Program-made: the position numbers and the translations under genes
Origin: a bacterium
GTDB lineage: Bacteria > Sysuimicrobiota > Sysuimicrobiia > Sysuimicrobiales > Thermofontiviventaceae
Reading direction: 5' to 3'
Length of the DNA stretch: 56,611 bases
Assembly: GCA_030550015.1 (NCBI GenBank)
Contig: JAUQQG010000020.1
Location: forward strand, 1 to 56,611
The notes under the pieces: model-generated
What the model saw: the letters and a program-made list of their open reading frames with translations, nothing else
What the model was told of the DNA's origin: nothing
The model's database searches: none
Shown here: positions 16,855 to 25,089 of the stretch, piece by piece
Layout of the letters: every line of letters starts with the position of its first letter
How positions within the stretch are numbered: position 1 is the first letter of the stretch

Positions 16855-16992
16855 ATGAGCATCGACCACGAGGTCTACCGGAAGGCCAAGGAGAAGGAAG
16901 AACAGGGCCAACCCCTCACTGCTGAGGAGATCGCCGCGATCTACATGCACGAGCAGGAAGTCCTCTGTGAACTCTGCCGCAAGGCCAAGTAA
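16855..16992 (+). CDS. Small cysteine-containing protein of unknown function
   Basis: 45 aa from the ATG at 16855 (GAGGTGG upstream). Strongly charged and helical (VYRKAKEKEEQGQPL, then TAEEIAAIYMHEQEVL), ending in a Cys-x-x-Cys pair (LCELCRKAK). A longer in-frame start at 16741 is unlikely because the predicted transcript begins after it. The single CxxC could bind zinc as a dimer. Not recognised. It has its own promoter and a stable leader hairpin, so it appears to be a regulated product rather than noise. Confidence 0.6.
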   Translation: MSIDHEVYRKAKEKEEQGQPLTAEEIAAIYMHEQEVLCELCRKAK

Positions 16993-17070
16993 GGCCCTGT
17001 CTTGTTGTTTCTTCTTGTGTCCGGGTGGCATCTTTGCTACCATCATGCGGGGGTGGGGGTTTTCAGGATC

Positions 17071-17101
17071 CCCGGCAAAAGGGGAGTAGCCTGTTGCCGG
17101 G
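17071..17101 (+). promoter_or_regulatory. Leader hairpin before ACD alpha
   Basis: CCCGGCAA (17071-17078) pairs with TTGCCGGG (17094-17101), with AAGGGGAGTAGCCTG in the loop, immediately before the AAGGAGGA ribosome binding site at 17107. The GGCAAAAGGGGAGTAGC stretch resembles the first loop of the yybP-ykoY (Mn) riboswitch, but the rest of that motif is absent. Confidence 0.4.
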
Positions 17102-17123
17102 ATAGTAAGGAGGAGATCCCCCG

Positions 17124-18515
17124 CTGACGGCACTCGATGCTCTCTTCAACCCGGCAAGCATTGCCGTCGTAGGAGCGAGCCGGGATCCCACCAAGCCCGG
17201 CGGCTTCATCTTACGGTACCTTCTGGAGAGCACGGCACGTGTATATCCTGTTCATCCTACGGTCTCCGAGATCCACGGTGTGCCCTGTTACCCCTCACTC
17301 GACGCCGTCCCTGAACCCGTTGACCTAGCCGTTGTGGCCACGCCTGTGAGCGCTGTTCCCCGCGTGATCCAGGACTGCGTCCGTCGCGGCGTACGCGTCG
17401 CCATCCTCGTCGCGGGAGGGTTTGGGGAGACAGGGGAGGAGGGCCGCCAGCGGGAGGAAGAGTTGGTGCGCATCGCCAGGACGGGAGGGATGCGCATTCT
17501 CGGGCCCAATACCCTTGGCGTCCTAGTTCCCCGTTCCGGTCTTGACACGTTGTTCATTGTTCGGGAGAAGGCTCCCCGGCCGGGACCCGGTCCCATCGCC
17601 TTCATCTCCCAGAGCGGGGCCATTGCTGTGACACGCATGAGCGCGGCGGCTTGGGAGGGGATCGGGTTCCATTCGTTCGTGGGGCTGGGCAACCGTGCGG
17701 ATATCCAAGAGAATGAGCTGCTGGCCTACCTGGCAACTCAGCCCGGCGTGGGCAGTGTTGCGATGTATCTGGAGAGCTTCGCGGATGGGGCTGGCTTTTT
17801 CGACCTCGCTCGGGAGGTGAGCACTCGCCTGCCGCTCTCCCTGGTCAAAGCTGGCCGTAGCCCGGGCGGTGCCAAGGCGGCTTCCCTTCATACCGGCTCC
17901 CTTTCTGGTTCCGAGCGAGTGGTGGGTGGAGTCCTCCGCCAGGCCGGCGTCTACAGGGCATACGATGACGAGGAGCTCATTGATGTGGCCTGGGCTATGG
18001 CTTGTCTCCCACTCCCCCGGGGAGACCGTGTGGCCGTGGTGGTATCTGCAGGGGGGCATGGTGTCATGCTGGCCGACTTTCTGGAAGCGGCGGAGCACTC
18101 TGTGGGGTTGCGCTTGGCGAGCTTTTCAGAGAGGACCCAGGAGAAGCTCCGGCGGGAGGTCCTCCCGTTCGCTTCCGTGGCGAATCCGATCGACCTGACC
18201 GCCAGCGCGACCCTTCCCATGTACGAGCGGGTGCTGTCCATCCTCGCAGAGGAGCCAAGCGTGGACGCTGTGTTGTGCTCTGTCCAGGTGGAGCCCCCGG
18301 GCTTGGACGAGCGGCTCGTGGATGTGATCATCGCGTACGCCCGCGCCACTGCAAAGCCCGTTGTTGCAGCCTCCATTGGAGGGGAAGCGAGCTTAAGGGT
18401 TCGCCGCGCCCTCAACCGTGCCGGTGTCCCCGCGTACCCATCCCTGTGGCGGGCGGCGAGGGCTCTGGGGGCAGTGGTGGAGCGAGCGCGCAGGCTTCAC
18501 CCTGAATGGTTTTGA
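17124..18515 (+). CDS. ADP-forming acyl-CoA synthetase, alpha subunit (CTG start)
   Basis: 463 aa from CTG at 17124. This start is proposed because the conserved CoA-binding Rossmann segment (LFNPASIAVVGASRDP, residues 7-22) lies upstream of the first ATG/GTG/TTG (GTG 17280). An in-frame stop at 17106 leaves no other start, and AAGGAGGA sits 9 bases upstream. The phosphoryl-accepting His is in SLHTGSLSG at about residue 256, matching His257 of the Pyrococcus enzyme. It forms ATP from acyl-CoA, ADP and phosphate with the beta subunit at 21206. IorAB between them supplies aryl-acyl-CoA. Confidence 0.92.
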   Translation: MTALDALFNPASIAVVGASRDPTKPGGFILRYLLESTARVYPVHPTVSEIHGVPCYPSLDAVPEPVDLAVVATPVSAVPRVIQDCVRRGVRVAILVAGGFGETGEEGRQREEELVRIARTGGMRILGPNTLGVLVPRSGLDTLFIVREKAPRPGPGPIAFISQSGAIAVTRMSAAAWEGIGFHSFVGLGNRADIQENELLAYLATQPGVGSVAMYLESFADGAGFFDLAREVSTRLPLSLVKAGRSPGGAKAASLHTGSLSGSERVVGGVLRQAGVYRAYDDEELIDVAWAMACLPLPRGDRVAVVVSAGGHGVMLADFLEAAEHSVGLRLASFSERTQEKLRREVLPFASVANPIDLTASATLPMYERVLSILAEEPSVDAVLCSVQVEPPGLDERLVDVIIAYARATAKPVVAASIGGEASLRVRRALNRAGVPAYPSLWRAARALGAVVERARRLHPEWF

Positions 18516-18578
18516 CCGTCCATCGCCGTCTCATCCTCTGCGCATCAGGTGGATCGACGCGAAGGAGGCGCGACCAGG

Positions 18579-20552
18579 ATGGAGAGGGTACAAGAGCGCT
18601 TGCTTTCTGAGAATTCCACGCGCAAGCTCTTCCTGGGGAACGAGGCCATCGTTCGCGGGGCCCTTGAGGCGGGCTTGGACTTCGCAGCGGCTTATCCAGG
18701 GACGCCCTCCTCGGAGATCGCTGATCTCCTCGCCGAGCTGAGCGCAGCTGGAGGACCTCGTTTCGTCTGGGCAGTGAATGAGAAGGTCGCCTTGGAGATG
18801 GCTGCGGCGGCAGCCGCCTCTGGGTTGCGCGCCCTGACAGCGATGAAGCATGTCGGGCTCAACGTAGCGGCAGACGCCCTCATGAGCGTTGCCTACACTG
18901 GGACGCGCGGAGGGTTCGTCATTGTGACAGCAGATGATCCTTCCTGCCACTCCTCCCAGAATGAGCAGGACAACCGCTACTACGCGCGCCTCGCAGGGAT
19001 CCCCATGCTGGAACCCTCCTCCCCCCAGGAGGCCCTAGAGATGACCCGGGCGGCATTCCCGCTTTCGGAAGAGCTCCTCCTTCCGGTCCTCTTGCGCATC
19101 ACCACGCGGGTGGCGCACACCCGGTCCCCTGTGACAACGGGCCCTCTCCACCGGCCCCGCGGTGAGTTCCGGCGCGGCCGCTTCCTCAAAGATCCCGGAC
19201 AGTGGGTGGTGGTCCCGGATGTGGCACGACAGGCACACCGTGCCCTCCTGGCTAAGCTGGAACGGGCAGAGGAGTTTGCAGTCAACTCGGCGTTCAACAC
19301 GATGCACTGGTTGGAAGGGAAGGGGAGCTCCGCTTCCGATGCGATCTTGGGTATCCTGAGCTCCGGTGTGGCGAGAGCATACGTGCGCGAGGCCCTTGAG
19401 GAGATCCTCCTCCAGAGGCCGCTCAGGGTCCTGTTCCTGGAGGTGGGATTCTCCTATCCCACGCCTCGCGCGCTCCTCCGGGAGTTCCTGGAGCGCGTAG
19501 AGCGGGTTTTGGTGGTCGAGGAGCTAGAACCCCTCTTGGAGCAGGAGGTCCGCGCCCTCGCCGGAGAGGCTGGGTACGGCGTCCCGATTTACGGGAAGCT
19601 GACCGGCCACCTCCCTCGGTTCCACGAGTTTCGCCCGGAACTCGTGGAAGAGGCGATCTGGACCGTCCTCGAACCCACACGTCCCCGCTCTCGCTCTGTG
19701 GTTCCAAGTGGTGCAACGAGGGTACAACCGCCCCCACGGCCGCCAGTGCTTTGTCCCGGCTGCCCGCACCGGCACACCTACTACGCCGCGCACAGGGCAG
19801 CCCGCGTTGTCGCAAGACGCCTCAGAACAAACGATGGGCTACCCATCTTCCCTACCGACATTGGCTGTTACACCCTAGGTCTCGCCAAGCCTTACGAGAT
19901 GGCCGACTACCTCCTCTGCATGGGTTCGAGCGTGGGGTCTGGGTGTGGTTTCTCCATGGCAACGGATCAACCTGTGTTGAGCTTCATTGGGGATTCTACC
20001 TTCTTCCACGCAGGGTTACCTGCGCTTGTGCAGGCGGTGCACCACAACTCCCCGCTCACCCTCGTCGTCTTGGACAACGGCACAACGGCCATGACCGGTC
20101 ACCAGCCTCACCCTGGGGCTGGGGGTGGAAAACCAGGAGCAGGTCAGGTGGACGTCTCCATCGAGGAGACGGCAAGGGGGATGGGAGTCCAGTGGATCCG
20201 CGTGGTGGACCCCAACGACCTCCAGGCCACCCAGCGTGTCATCGAGGAGGCCATGCTTTTCCCTGGCCCCTCGGTCGTCGTGGCACGGGCTCCGTGTATC
20301 CTCCAGGAGGTTGCCCAAAAACGCCGGAAGGGCGAGGCCATCAAGCCCTATACCATCAACCCAGAACGGTGCACCGCCTGCATGGTGTGTGTGCGACGGT
20401 TCGCCTGCCCAGCAATCCTTGCAGAAAATGGAGTGGTTTGGATCGACCCGGAACAGTGTACCGGATGCGGGGTTTGTGCTCAGGTTTGCCCAAAGGATGC
20501 CATCGTTCTGGCTCCGTTGGCAAGGGACGATGGCGGGGAGGTCCACGTATGA
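18579..20552 (+). CDS. iorA: Indolepyruvate:ferredoxin oxidoreductase, alpha subunit
   Basis: 657 aa. Oxidatively decarboxylates aryl-pyruvates (from Trp, Phe, Tyr) to aryl-acetyl-CoA with reduction of ferredoxin. N-terminal pyrimidine domain (AYPGTPSSEIADLL) and C-terminal TPP domain (FIGDSTFFHAGLPAL, about 470-485, with DNGTTAMTGHQ). Two [4Fe-4S] motifs lie at the end: CTACMVCVRRFACP (about residue 598) and CTGCGVCAQVCP (about 627). The first has two residues more than usual before its last Cys, a frequent feature of IorA. ATG at 18579 chosen for GAAGGAGG upstream. Overlaps iorB by ATGA. Confidence 0.95.
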   Translation: MERVQERLLSENSTRKLFLGNEAIVRGALEAGLDFAAAYPGTPSSEIADLLAELSAAGGPRFVWAVNEKVALEMAAAAAASGLRALTAMKHVGLNVAADALMSVAYTGTRGGFVIVTADDPSCHSSQNEQDNRYYARLAGIPMLEPSSPQEALEMTRAAFPLSEELLLPVLLRITTRVAHTRSPVTTGPLHRPRGEFRRGRFLKDPGQWVVVPDVARQAHRALLAKLERAEEFAVNSAFNTMHWLEGKGSSASDAILGILSSGVARAYVREALEEILLQRPLRVLFLEVGFSYPTPRALLREFLERVERVLVVEELEPLLEQEVRALAGEAGYGVPIYGKLTGHLPRFHEFRPELVEEAIWTVLEPTRPRSRSVVPSGATRVQPPPRPPVLCPGCPHRHTYYAAHRAARVVARRLRTNDGLPIFPTDIGCYTLGLAKPYEMADYLLCMGSSVGSGCGFSMATDQPVLSFIGDSTFFHAGLPALVQAVHHNSPLTLVVLDNGTTAMTGHQPHPGAGGGKPGAGQVDVSIEETARGMGVQWIRVVDPNDLQATQRVIEEAMLFPGPSVVVARAPCILQEVAQKRRKGEAIKPYTINPERCTACMVCVRRFACPAILAENGVVWIDPEQCTGCGVCAQVCPKDAIVLAPLARDDGGEVHV

Positions 20553-21193
20553 AGTACCAGATTGTGGTGGCAGGAGTGGGAGGTCAGGGTGTGTTGCTCA
20601 CCGCCCGCATCCTTGCGGAGGCAGCCATGGACGAAGGGCAAATGGTCTGGGTGGGCGAGGTTCATGGGATGGCTCAGCGGGGTGGGTCCGTGGTGGCCAC
20701 AGTACGGATCGGGGATGTGTGGGGACCGTTGATCAAACCAGGAGGTGCAGACGCCCTGGTAGCCCTAGAGCTGGCAGAGGCTCTGCGGTGCCGGGAGTAC
20801 CTAAGCCCCAGAAGTATAGTTGTTGTAGGCACGCGGCGGATCCCCCCTGTCCCGGTGAACGTGGGCCAGGCAAAGTATCCGTCAACGGAGGAGGTTCTCG
20901 AAGCTCTCCGGGAGGTGGCAGAGAACGTCGTGGCAGTCGACGCGGTTTCCATCGCACGTTTTGCTGGCATGGGAAAGGCCGAGAACATGGTCCTTCTGGG
21001 TGTCTTGGCCGGGGTAGGGGTTCTGCCGCTACGGCCCGAAAGTCTCCTCGATGCGGCTTCTCGACTCCTGCCCCCGGAGACCCTCGAGGCCAACCGACGG
21101 GCGTTCTTCGCGGGCATGGACGAAGCTCGCCGCCATCTGTGGAGGGAATCTGGGAAGGGGAGAGAGGATTTCCCTCCCGCCCAGACTGCCTGA
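20549..21193 (+). CDS. iorB: Indolepyruvate:ferredoxin oxidoreductase, beta subunit
   Basis: 214 aa, the gamma-type domain partner of IorA. Starts with VVAGVGGQGVLLTARILAEAA, followed by GMAQRGGSVVATVRIG, both hallmarks of the 2-oxoacid ferredoxin oxidoreductase gamma/IorB family. Start codon overlaps the iorA stop. Together with ACD alpha and beta it forms a complete amino-acid fermentation unit that yields reduced ferredoxin and one ATP per aryl-pyruvate. The reduced ferredoxin could be used by the Hdr-Etf complexes encoded further right. Confidence 0.94.
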   Translation: MKYQIVVAGVGGQGVLLTARILAEAAMDEGQMVWVGEVHGMAQRGGSVVATVRIGDVWGPLIKPGGADALVALELAEALRCREYLSPRSIVVVGTRRIPPVPVNVGQAKYPSTEEVLEALREVAENVVAVDAVSIARFAGMGKAENMVLLGVLAGVGVLPLRPESLLDAASRLLPPETLEANRRAFFAGMDEARRHLWRESGKGREDFPPAQTA

Positions 21194-21205
21194 GGAAGCC
21201 CAGAT

Positions 21206-21856
21206 ATGAAGCTGTCCATGGCTGAGCATGAGCTCAAGGCCATCCTGGCGAACCTGGGCATCAAGGTTCCACCTTCCCTCGTCCTCTACCCAGGCGATCC
21301 TCTTCCTCCCTCGCTCCCTTTTGGATATCCTGTGGTGGCCAAGGTCTCCTCCACTTCCCTTTTCCATAAGACAGAGGCGGGGGCGCTGCGCCTCAATGTG
21401 GCGGATCCCGTTGAACTTGCCCAGGCAATCCAGGACCTGCGGGCCCTGTTTCCCAACGAACCTCTCCTCGTTGAGGCAATGGAACGCCCTGGAGTGGAGG
21501 CGATCGTCGGGTTCTTTCACGACCCCACTTTCGGGCTCTGCGTCATGGTAGGGGTTGGGGGGATCTACGCAGAGCTTTACCAGGACGTGGTCTTTCGCCG
21601 CCTCCCTGTCACAGCTGGGGATGTCGAGGCGATGCTCAACGAGTTGCGCGGCCGTGCCCTGTTTGAGGGATTTCGTGGAATGCGCGCGAGCCGCCAGGCC
21701 CTGGTGGAAGTGGTGTTGAAGGCAAGCAGATGGGTCCAGGAGAACGCAAGGAGCATTGGTCAGATGGACCTTAACCCTGTGTTCGTCCGTGAGGAGGATG
21801 CGGTCGTCATCGACGCAAAGCTCTTGGCACGTGAAGAACCAACCACAGAGAAATAG
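21206..21856 (+). CDS. ADP-forming acyl-CoA synthetase, beta subunit
   Basis: 216 aa ATP-grasp subunit. GYPVVAKVSSTSLFHKTEAGALRLN carries the second phospho-His (His near residue 54; the counterpart in archaeal beta subunits is His71), followed by MVGVGGIYAELYQDVVFRRLPV and the nucleotide-binding end GQMDLNPVFVREEDAVVIDAK. It transfers phosphate from the alpha-subunit His to ADP. Separate alpha and beta subunits flanking iorAB is a gene order specific to aryl-CoA use, so substrates such as phenylacetyl- or indoleacetyl-CoA are likely. Confidence 0.92.
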   Translation: MKLSMAEHELKAILANLGIKVPPSLVLYPGDPLPPSLPFGYPVVAKVSSTSLFHKTEAGALRLNVADPVELAQAIQDLRALFPNEPLLVEAMERPGVEAIVGFFHDPTFGLCVMVGVGGIYAELYQDVVFRRLPVTAGDVEAMLNELRGRALFEGFRGMRASRQALVEVVLKASRWVQENARSIGQMDLNPVFVREEDAVVIDAKLLAREEPTTEK

Positions 21857-21897
21857 TCCATTTGGATCATGCGAGGAAGGAGAGCAATAGGTACAAT
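21852..21897 (+). promoter_or_regulatory. Activator-type promoter, copy 2 of a shared box
   Basis: AATAGTCCATTTGGATCA (21852-21869), overlapping the ACD beta stop codon, is followed 22 bases later by TACAAT (21892-21897), with no -35. It is identical to the copy at 16692 in 17 of 18 box bases and in spacing. The predicted start near 21904 is about 42 bases before the BldC-like gene. Confidence 0.5.
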
Positions 21898-21945
21898 AAC
21901 CGCAGAGGTGCAAAGGAGAACATTGCGCTCCAGGGGGGGAAAGGT

Positions 21946-22164
21946 GTGATTGTGTTCAAGGAGCGCACATATCTGTCGCGGAAGGAGGTTGCGGAGCTGT
22001 TCGATGTGTCGCCCTCCACGGTCACGCGGTGGGCGAAGATTAAGAAGTTACCCTGCGTGCTCACCCTGGGGGGTCAGCGGCGTTACCCCCGGGAGGAGGT
22101 AGAACGCCTGGTCCGGGAGTTCCTGGGTAAGCCGGAGATCCCAAAGAGGCGGAGGTCACGCTAG
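21946..22164 (+). CDS. BldC-like MerR-family DNA-binding protein
   Basis: 72 aa, a single winged helix-turn-helix: YLSRKEVAELFDVSPSTVTRWAKIKKLPCVLTLGGQRRYPREEVERLV is laid out like Streptomyces BldC, with TVTRWAK as the recognition helix and LGGQRRY as the wing. The basic tail (GKPEIPKRRRSR) adds DNA affinity. GTG at 21946 was chosen for AGGGGGGAAAG upstream and because the preceding 28 residues are unconserved. It has its own shared-type promoter. Located between the Ior-ACD and Kor-Hdr operons, it may regulate either. Confidence 0.8.
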   Translation: MIVFKERTYLSRKEVAELFDVSPSTVTRWAKIKKLPCVLTLGGQRRYPREEVERLVREFLGKPEIPKRRRSR

Positions 22165-22295
22165 GTTCACCCTCTCCGAACCATTCGAAGGACGAGCGGA
22201 CTCAGGGCTTCGCGCTGGACCATCGTCGCAGCAAGGATCGGATCCGTGATGAACGGAGCAGCGAGTGGAATTCGGCGAGTTGAGGGAGACATTCT

Positions 22296-22550
22296 ATGCG
22301 TACACCGCTAAACGCCGCCACGGTGAAAATCCCCAAAGGTCAGGTTTTCATTCTCCCCGAGCGATGCAAGGGATGTCGTTTCTGCATTGATTTCTGCCCC
22401 AAGGAAGTCCTCATGGAATCGCCCTCCATGAACTCCAAAGGTTACCACTATCCCATTGTGCGGCCTGGAAAAGAAGAAGCATGTGTGCACTGTGGCTTTT
22501 GCACAGTGATCTGTCCTGAATTCGCCATCTACACCGTGGAGATGATGTGA
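22296..22550 (+). CDS. korD: 2-oxoglutarate:ferredoxin oxidoreductase, ferredoxin-like delta subunit
   Basis: 84 aa with two [4Fe-4S] motifs, CKGCRFCIDFCP (about residue 24) and CVHCGFCTVICP (about 63), separated by the MNSKGYHYPIV segment typical of KorD. It carries electrons from KorAB to external ferredoxin or directly to the next enzyme. GAGGGA precedes the ATG. First gene of a tightly overlapping run korD-A-B-C-hdrA. Confidence 0.92.
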   Translation: MRTPLNAATVKIPKGQVFILPERCKGCRFCIDFCPKEVLMESPSMNSKGYHYPIVRPGKEEACVHCGFCTVICPEFAIYTVEMM

Positions 22551-23737
22551 TCATGAGCAAACGAGTGCTCACAGGTCGGCACTTCATGATGGGAGATGTC
22601 GCGTGTGCGGAAGGGGCGCTAGCCGCAGGATGTACCTTCTTCGCCGGCTACCCCATCACTCCCTCCACGGAGATCGCCGAACGATTGGCCAGGCGGCTTC
22701 CGGAGGTGGGTGGCCACTACATCCAGATGGAGGACGAGCTGGCGAGCATGGCTGCCATCATTGGTGCCTCCTGGGCCGGGGCAAAGGCGATGACGGCAAC
22801 TTCAGGCCCTGGGTTTAGCTTGATGATGGAGAACATCGGATTAGCCGTGATGATGGAAACCCCCTGCGTCGTCGTGGATATCCAGCGCGGCAGTCCTTCC
22901 ACAGGGCTTCCCACGCTCACAGGGCAGAGCGATGTGATGCAGGCGAAGTGGGGTTCCCATGGGGACTATGAGATCATTGCCTACGCTCCCGCGTCGTGCC
23001 AGGAGATGTTTGACCTGACGATCCGGGCCTTCAACATGGCAGAGCGGTTCCGCAACCCGGTCCTGATCATGGCCGACGAAGTGGTTGGCCACATGACCGA
23101 GCGCGTGGTGATCCCACCAGAGGAGGCCATTGAACGGTGGGAGCGGCCGAGGCCCATGGTCCCTCCGGGAGAGCATTTCCTCCCCTTCGCCGCGGGAGAG
23201 GACCTTGTTCCCCCGATGCCGCGGGCGGGCGAGGGATACCGGATCTATGTGGAGAGCCTCACCCACGACGAGCGCGGATACCCGGTGATGAGTCCGGAGG
23301 TCCACGACAGGTTGGTGCGCCGGCTCAACGAGAAGATCCGCCGGGCCTACGATCAGATCATCGACTACGAGCTTTCCGAGGTGGAGGATGCGGAGATCAT
23401 CGTAATCTCCTACGGGTCCACGGCGCGGTCCGCGCGCCAGGCCGCGCGCATCGCCAGGAAGGAGGGGATGCGCGTGGGGACGCTCCGGCTGATCACCCTG
23501 TGGCCTTTTCCCGGCAGGGTCGTTGAGGAGCTTTCTGCAAGGATCCGCGCGTTCGTTGTTGCCGAGCTGAACCTTGGCCAGATGGCCCGAGAGGTGGAGC
23601 GCTTCACCGACCGGCCCGTGTTCCGGGCGAACCACGCAGGAGGCATGATGATGCCTCCAGAGCTGATCCTGGCCAGTATTGAGGAGGCTTACCGGGATGC
23701 CAAAGGAAGCCGTCGTCAGTACGCATCCATTAGATGA
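22547..23737 (+). CDS. korA: 2-oxoacid (2-oxoglutarate):ferredoxin oxidoreductase, alpha subunit
   Basis: 396 aa. KorA signature: ACAEGALAAGCTFFAGYPITPSTEIAE at the N-terminus, GPGFSLMMENIGLAVMMETPCVVVDIQRGSPSTG, and a C-terminal transketolase-type domain. Converts 2-oxoglutarate plus CoA to succinyl-CoA and CO2, or the reverse in reductive carbon fixation. The start is either GTG 22547 (GGAG 5 bases upstream) or ATG 22553. The korD, A, B, C order and the citrate synthase and Sdh genes nearby favour 2-oxoglutarate over pyruvate or branched-chain oxoacids. Confidence 0.93.
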   Translation: MIMSKRVLTGRHFMMGDVACAEGALAAGCTFFAGYPITPSTEIAERLARRLPEVGGHYIQMEDELASMAAIIGASWAGAKAMTATSGPGFSLMMENIGLAVMMETPCVVVDIQRGSPSTGLPTLTGQSDVMQAKWGSHGDYEIIAYAPASCQEMFDLTIRAFNMAERFRNPVLIMADEVVGHMTERVVIPPEEAIERWERPRPMVPPGEHFLPFAAGEDLVPPMPRAGEGYRIYVESLTHDERGYPVMSPEVHDRLVRRLNEKIRRAYDQIIDYELSEVEDAEIIVISYGSTARSARQAARIARKEGMRVGTLRLITLWPFPGRVVEELSARIRAFVVAELNLGQMAREVERFTDRPVFRANHAGGMMMPPELILASIEEAYRDAKGSRRQYASIR

Positions 23738-24560
23738 GGTCCTCCGGACGGACCGCCTTCCGCATATCTGGTGCCCGGGGTGTGGCCTGGGCACGGTGAT
23801 GGGAGCATTCGCCCGTGCGATGCTAGCCTCGGGCATCCCTCTGGACCAACATGTCGTCGTCTCGGGGATTGGATGCACGGGGAGGGTCCCCGGCTACCTC
23901 AAGGTGGATGGATTCCACACGACCCATGGCCGGGCGATTCCGTTCGCCACGGGCTTAGTCATCGCCAACCCCGAGTTAAAGGTGACGGTCTTCAGCGGCG
24001 ATGGGGACCTCGTAGCCATTGGAGGCAACCACCTCATCCATGCGGCCCGCCGGAACATCGACTTGAACGTGATCTGCGTCAACAACTTCAACTATGGGAT
24101 GACGGGGGGACAACTTGGCCCCACAACCCCCAAGGGTGCGATCACCACGACCTCGCCGTACGGGTTCCCCGAGGATCCCTTTAACCTTCCCCATCTCCTT
24201 GCATCGCTTGGGGCAGTGTTTGTCGCACGGTGGACTACCCTTCACGTGCGCCAGCTGGAGGAGACAATGATCCGGGCGTTCCACAAGCGTGGGTTCCGGT
24301 TCATCGAGGTGCTCGCTCCCTGTCCCGTGGGGTTTGGAAGGCCGAACGACATGGGGGAGGGCCTGGACGAGATGTGGTTCTACCGCCGCCAAGCAGATTA
24401 CGATCCTCAGGCGGCGCTGGAGATGCTTGAAGTGAGCATGCATAAAGATTCCAAGGTCATCTGCGGCGTGTTTGTGGACACCGAGCGGCCCACGTACATG
24501 GACAACTACCACAAGTACGTACTCAGCAAGGTCATGGGAGGGAAATCCGGTGCGGCGTGA
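23697..24560 (+). CDS. korB: 2-oxoacid (2-oxoglutarate):ferredoxin oxidoreductase, beta subunit
   Basis: 287 aa TPP-binding subunit. HIWCPGCGLGTV (about residue 25) gives cluster cysteines, GDGDLVAIGGNHLIHAARRN with NNFNYGMTGGQ (about 100-135) is the TPP/Mg site, and LAPCPVGFGR carries another cysteine. It starts 41 bases inside korA; ATG 23697 is preferred over an upstream in-frame start because it matches the family N-terminus. Confidence 0.94.
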   Translation: MPKEAVVSTHPLDEVLRTDRLPHIWCPGCGLGTVMGAFARAMLASGIPLDQHVVVSGIGCTGRVPGYLKVDGFHTTHGRAIPFATGLVIANPELKVTVFSGDGDLVAIGGNHLIHAARRNIDLNVICVNNFNYGMTGGQLGPTTPKGAITTTSPYGFPEDPFNLPHLLASLGAVFVARWTTLHVRQLEETMIRAFHKRGFRFIEVLAPCPVGFGRPNDMGEGLDEMWFYRRQADYDPQAALEMLEVSMHKDSKVICGVFVDTERPTYMDNYHKYVLSKVMGGKSGAA

Positions 24561-25089
24561 GGTACGCATCAGCGGCTTCGGAGGACAAGGGATCATCCTC
24601 GCCGGATACATCCTGGGGAAAGCAGCCGCAGTGTACGACAACAAGGAGGCGACCCTTGTCCAGTCGTACGGGCCGGAAGCGCGAGGGGGTGCAGCAAGCG
24701 CTGAAGTCGTCATCGACGAAGAGCCTGTGGATTACCCCCATATCGAGGCGGCCGACATCCTCGTCCTCATGTCCGCAGAGGCCTACCGCACCTATGGGAA
24801 ATCGCTCCGCCCCGGTGGCACGCTGATCGTGGAGGAAGATCTCGTCCCCTTGGAGGAGGGACAGAAGGCGATCAAGGTCCCTGCCACGCGCCTCGCGGAG
24901 GAGCTGGGACGGCGCATCGTGGCGAACATCGTCATGCTCGGTGCCCTCGTGGCCGCGACGGGGATCGTGAGCAAGGAGGCCATCGTAGAGTCTGTGCGGA
25001 CCTCTGTACCGCCTCGCACTGTGGACCTGAACCTCAGGGCCCTTGAGCGAGGGTACGAATATGTGAAGGAGAAGGTCAGGGTGCTATGA
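24550..25089 (+). CDS. korC: 2-oxoacid (2-oxoglutarate):ferredoxin oxidoreductase, gamma subunit
   Basis: 179 aa, gamma subunit: VRISGFGGQGIILAGYILGKAA at the start and LVQSYGPEARGGAASAEVVID, both diagnostic. GTG at 24550 is chosen because it gives the family start and has GGGAGGGAAA upstream; it overlaps korB by 11 bases. The stop codon overlaps the hdrA start (ATGA), so KorC and the HdrA fusion are translationally coupled, a strong hint that the complexes exchange electrons. Confidence 0.93.
   Translation: MRREVRISGFGGQGIILAGYILGKAAAVYDNKEATLVQSYGPEARGGAASAEVVIDEEPVDYPHIEAADILVLMSAEAYRTYGKSLRPGGTLIVEEDLVPLEEGQKAIKVPATRLAEELGRRIVANIVMLGALVAATGIVSKEAIVESVRTSVPPRTVDLNLRALERGYEYVKEKVRVL

Noticed and set aside
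17071-17101. yybP-ykoY (manganese) riboswitch suggested by GGCAAAAGGGGAGTAGC
   Set aside because: Only the first loop matches; the second helix and the distal conserved loop are missing because the ribosome binding site begins 6 bases after the hairpin, and acyl-CoA synthetase is not a known manganese target. Kept only as a hairpin feature.
22164-22182. GGTTC/GAACC hairpin after the BldC-like gene as a terminator
   Set aside because: Only 5 bp with a 9-base loop and no T-run.
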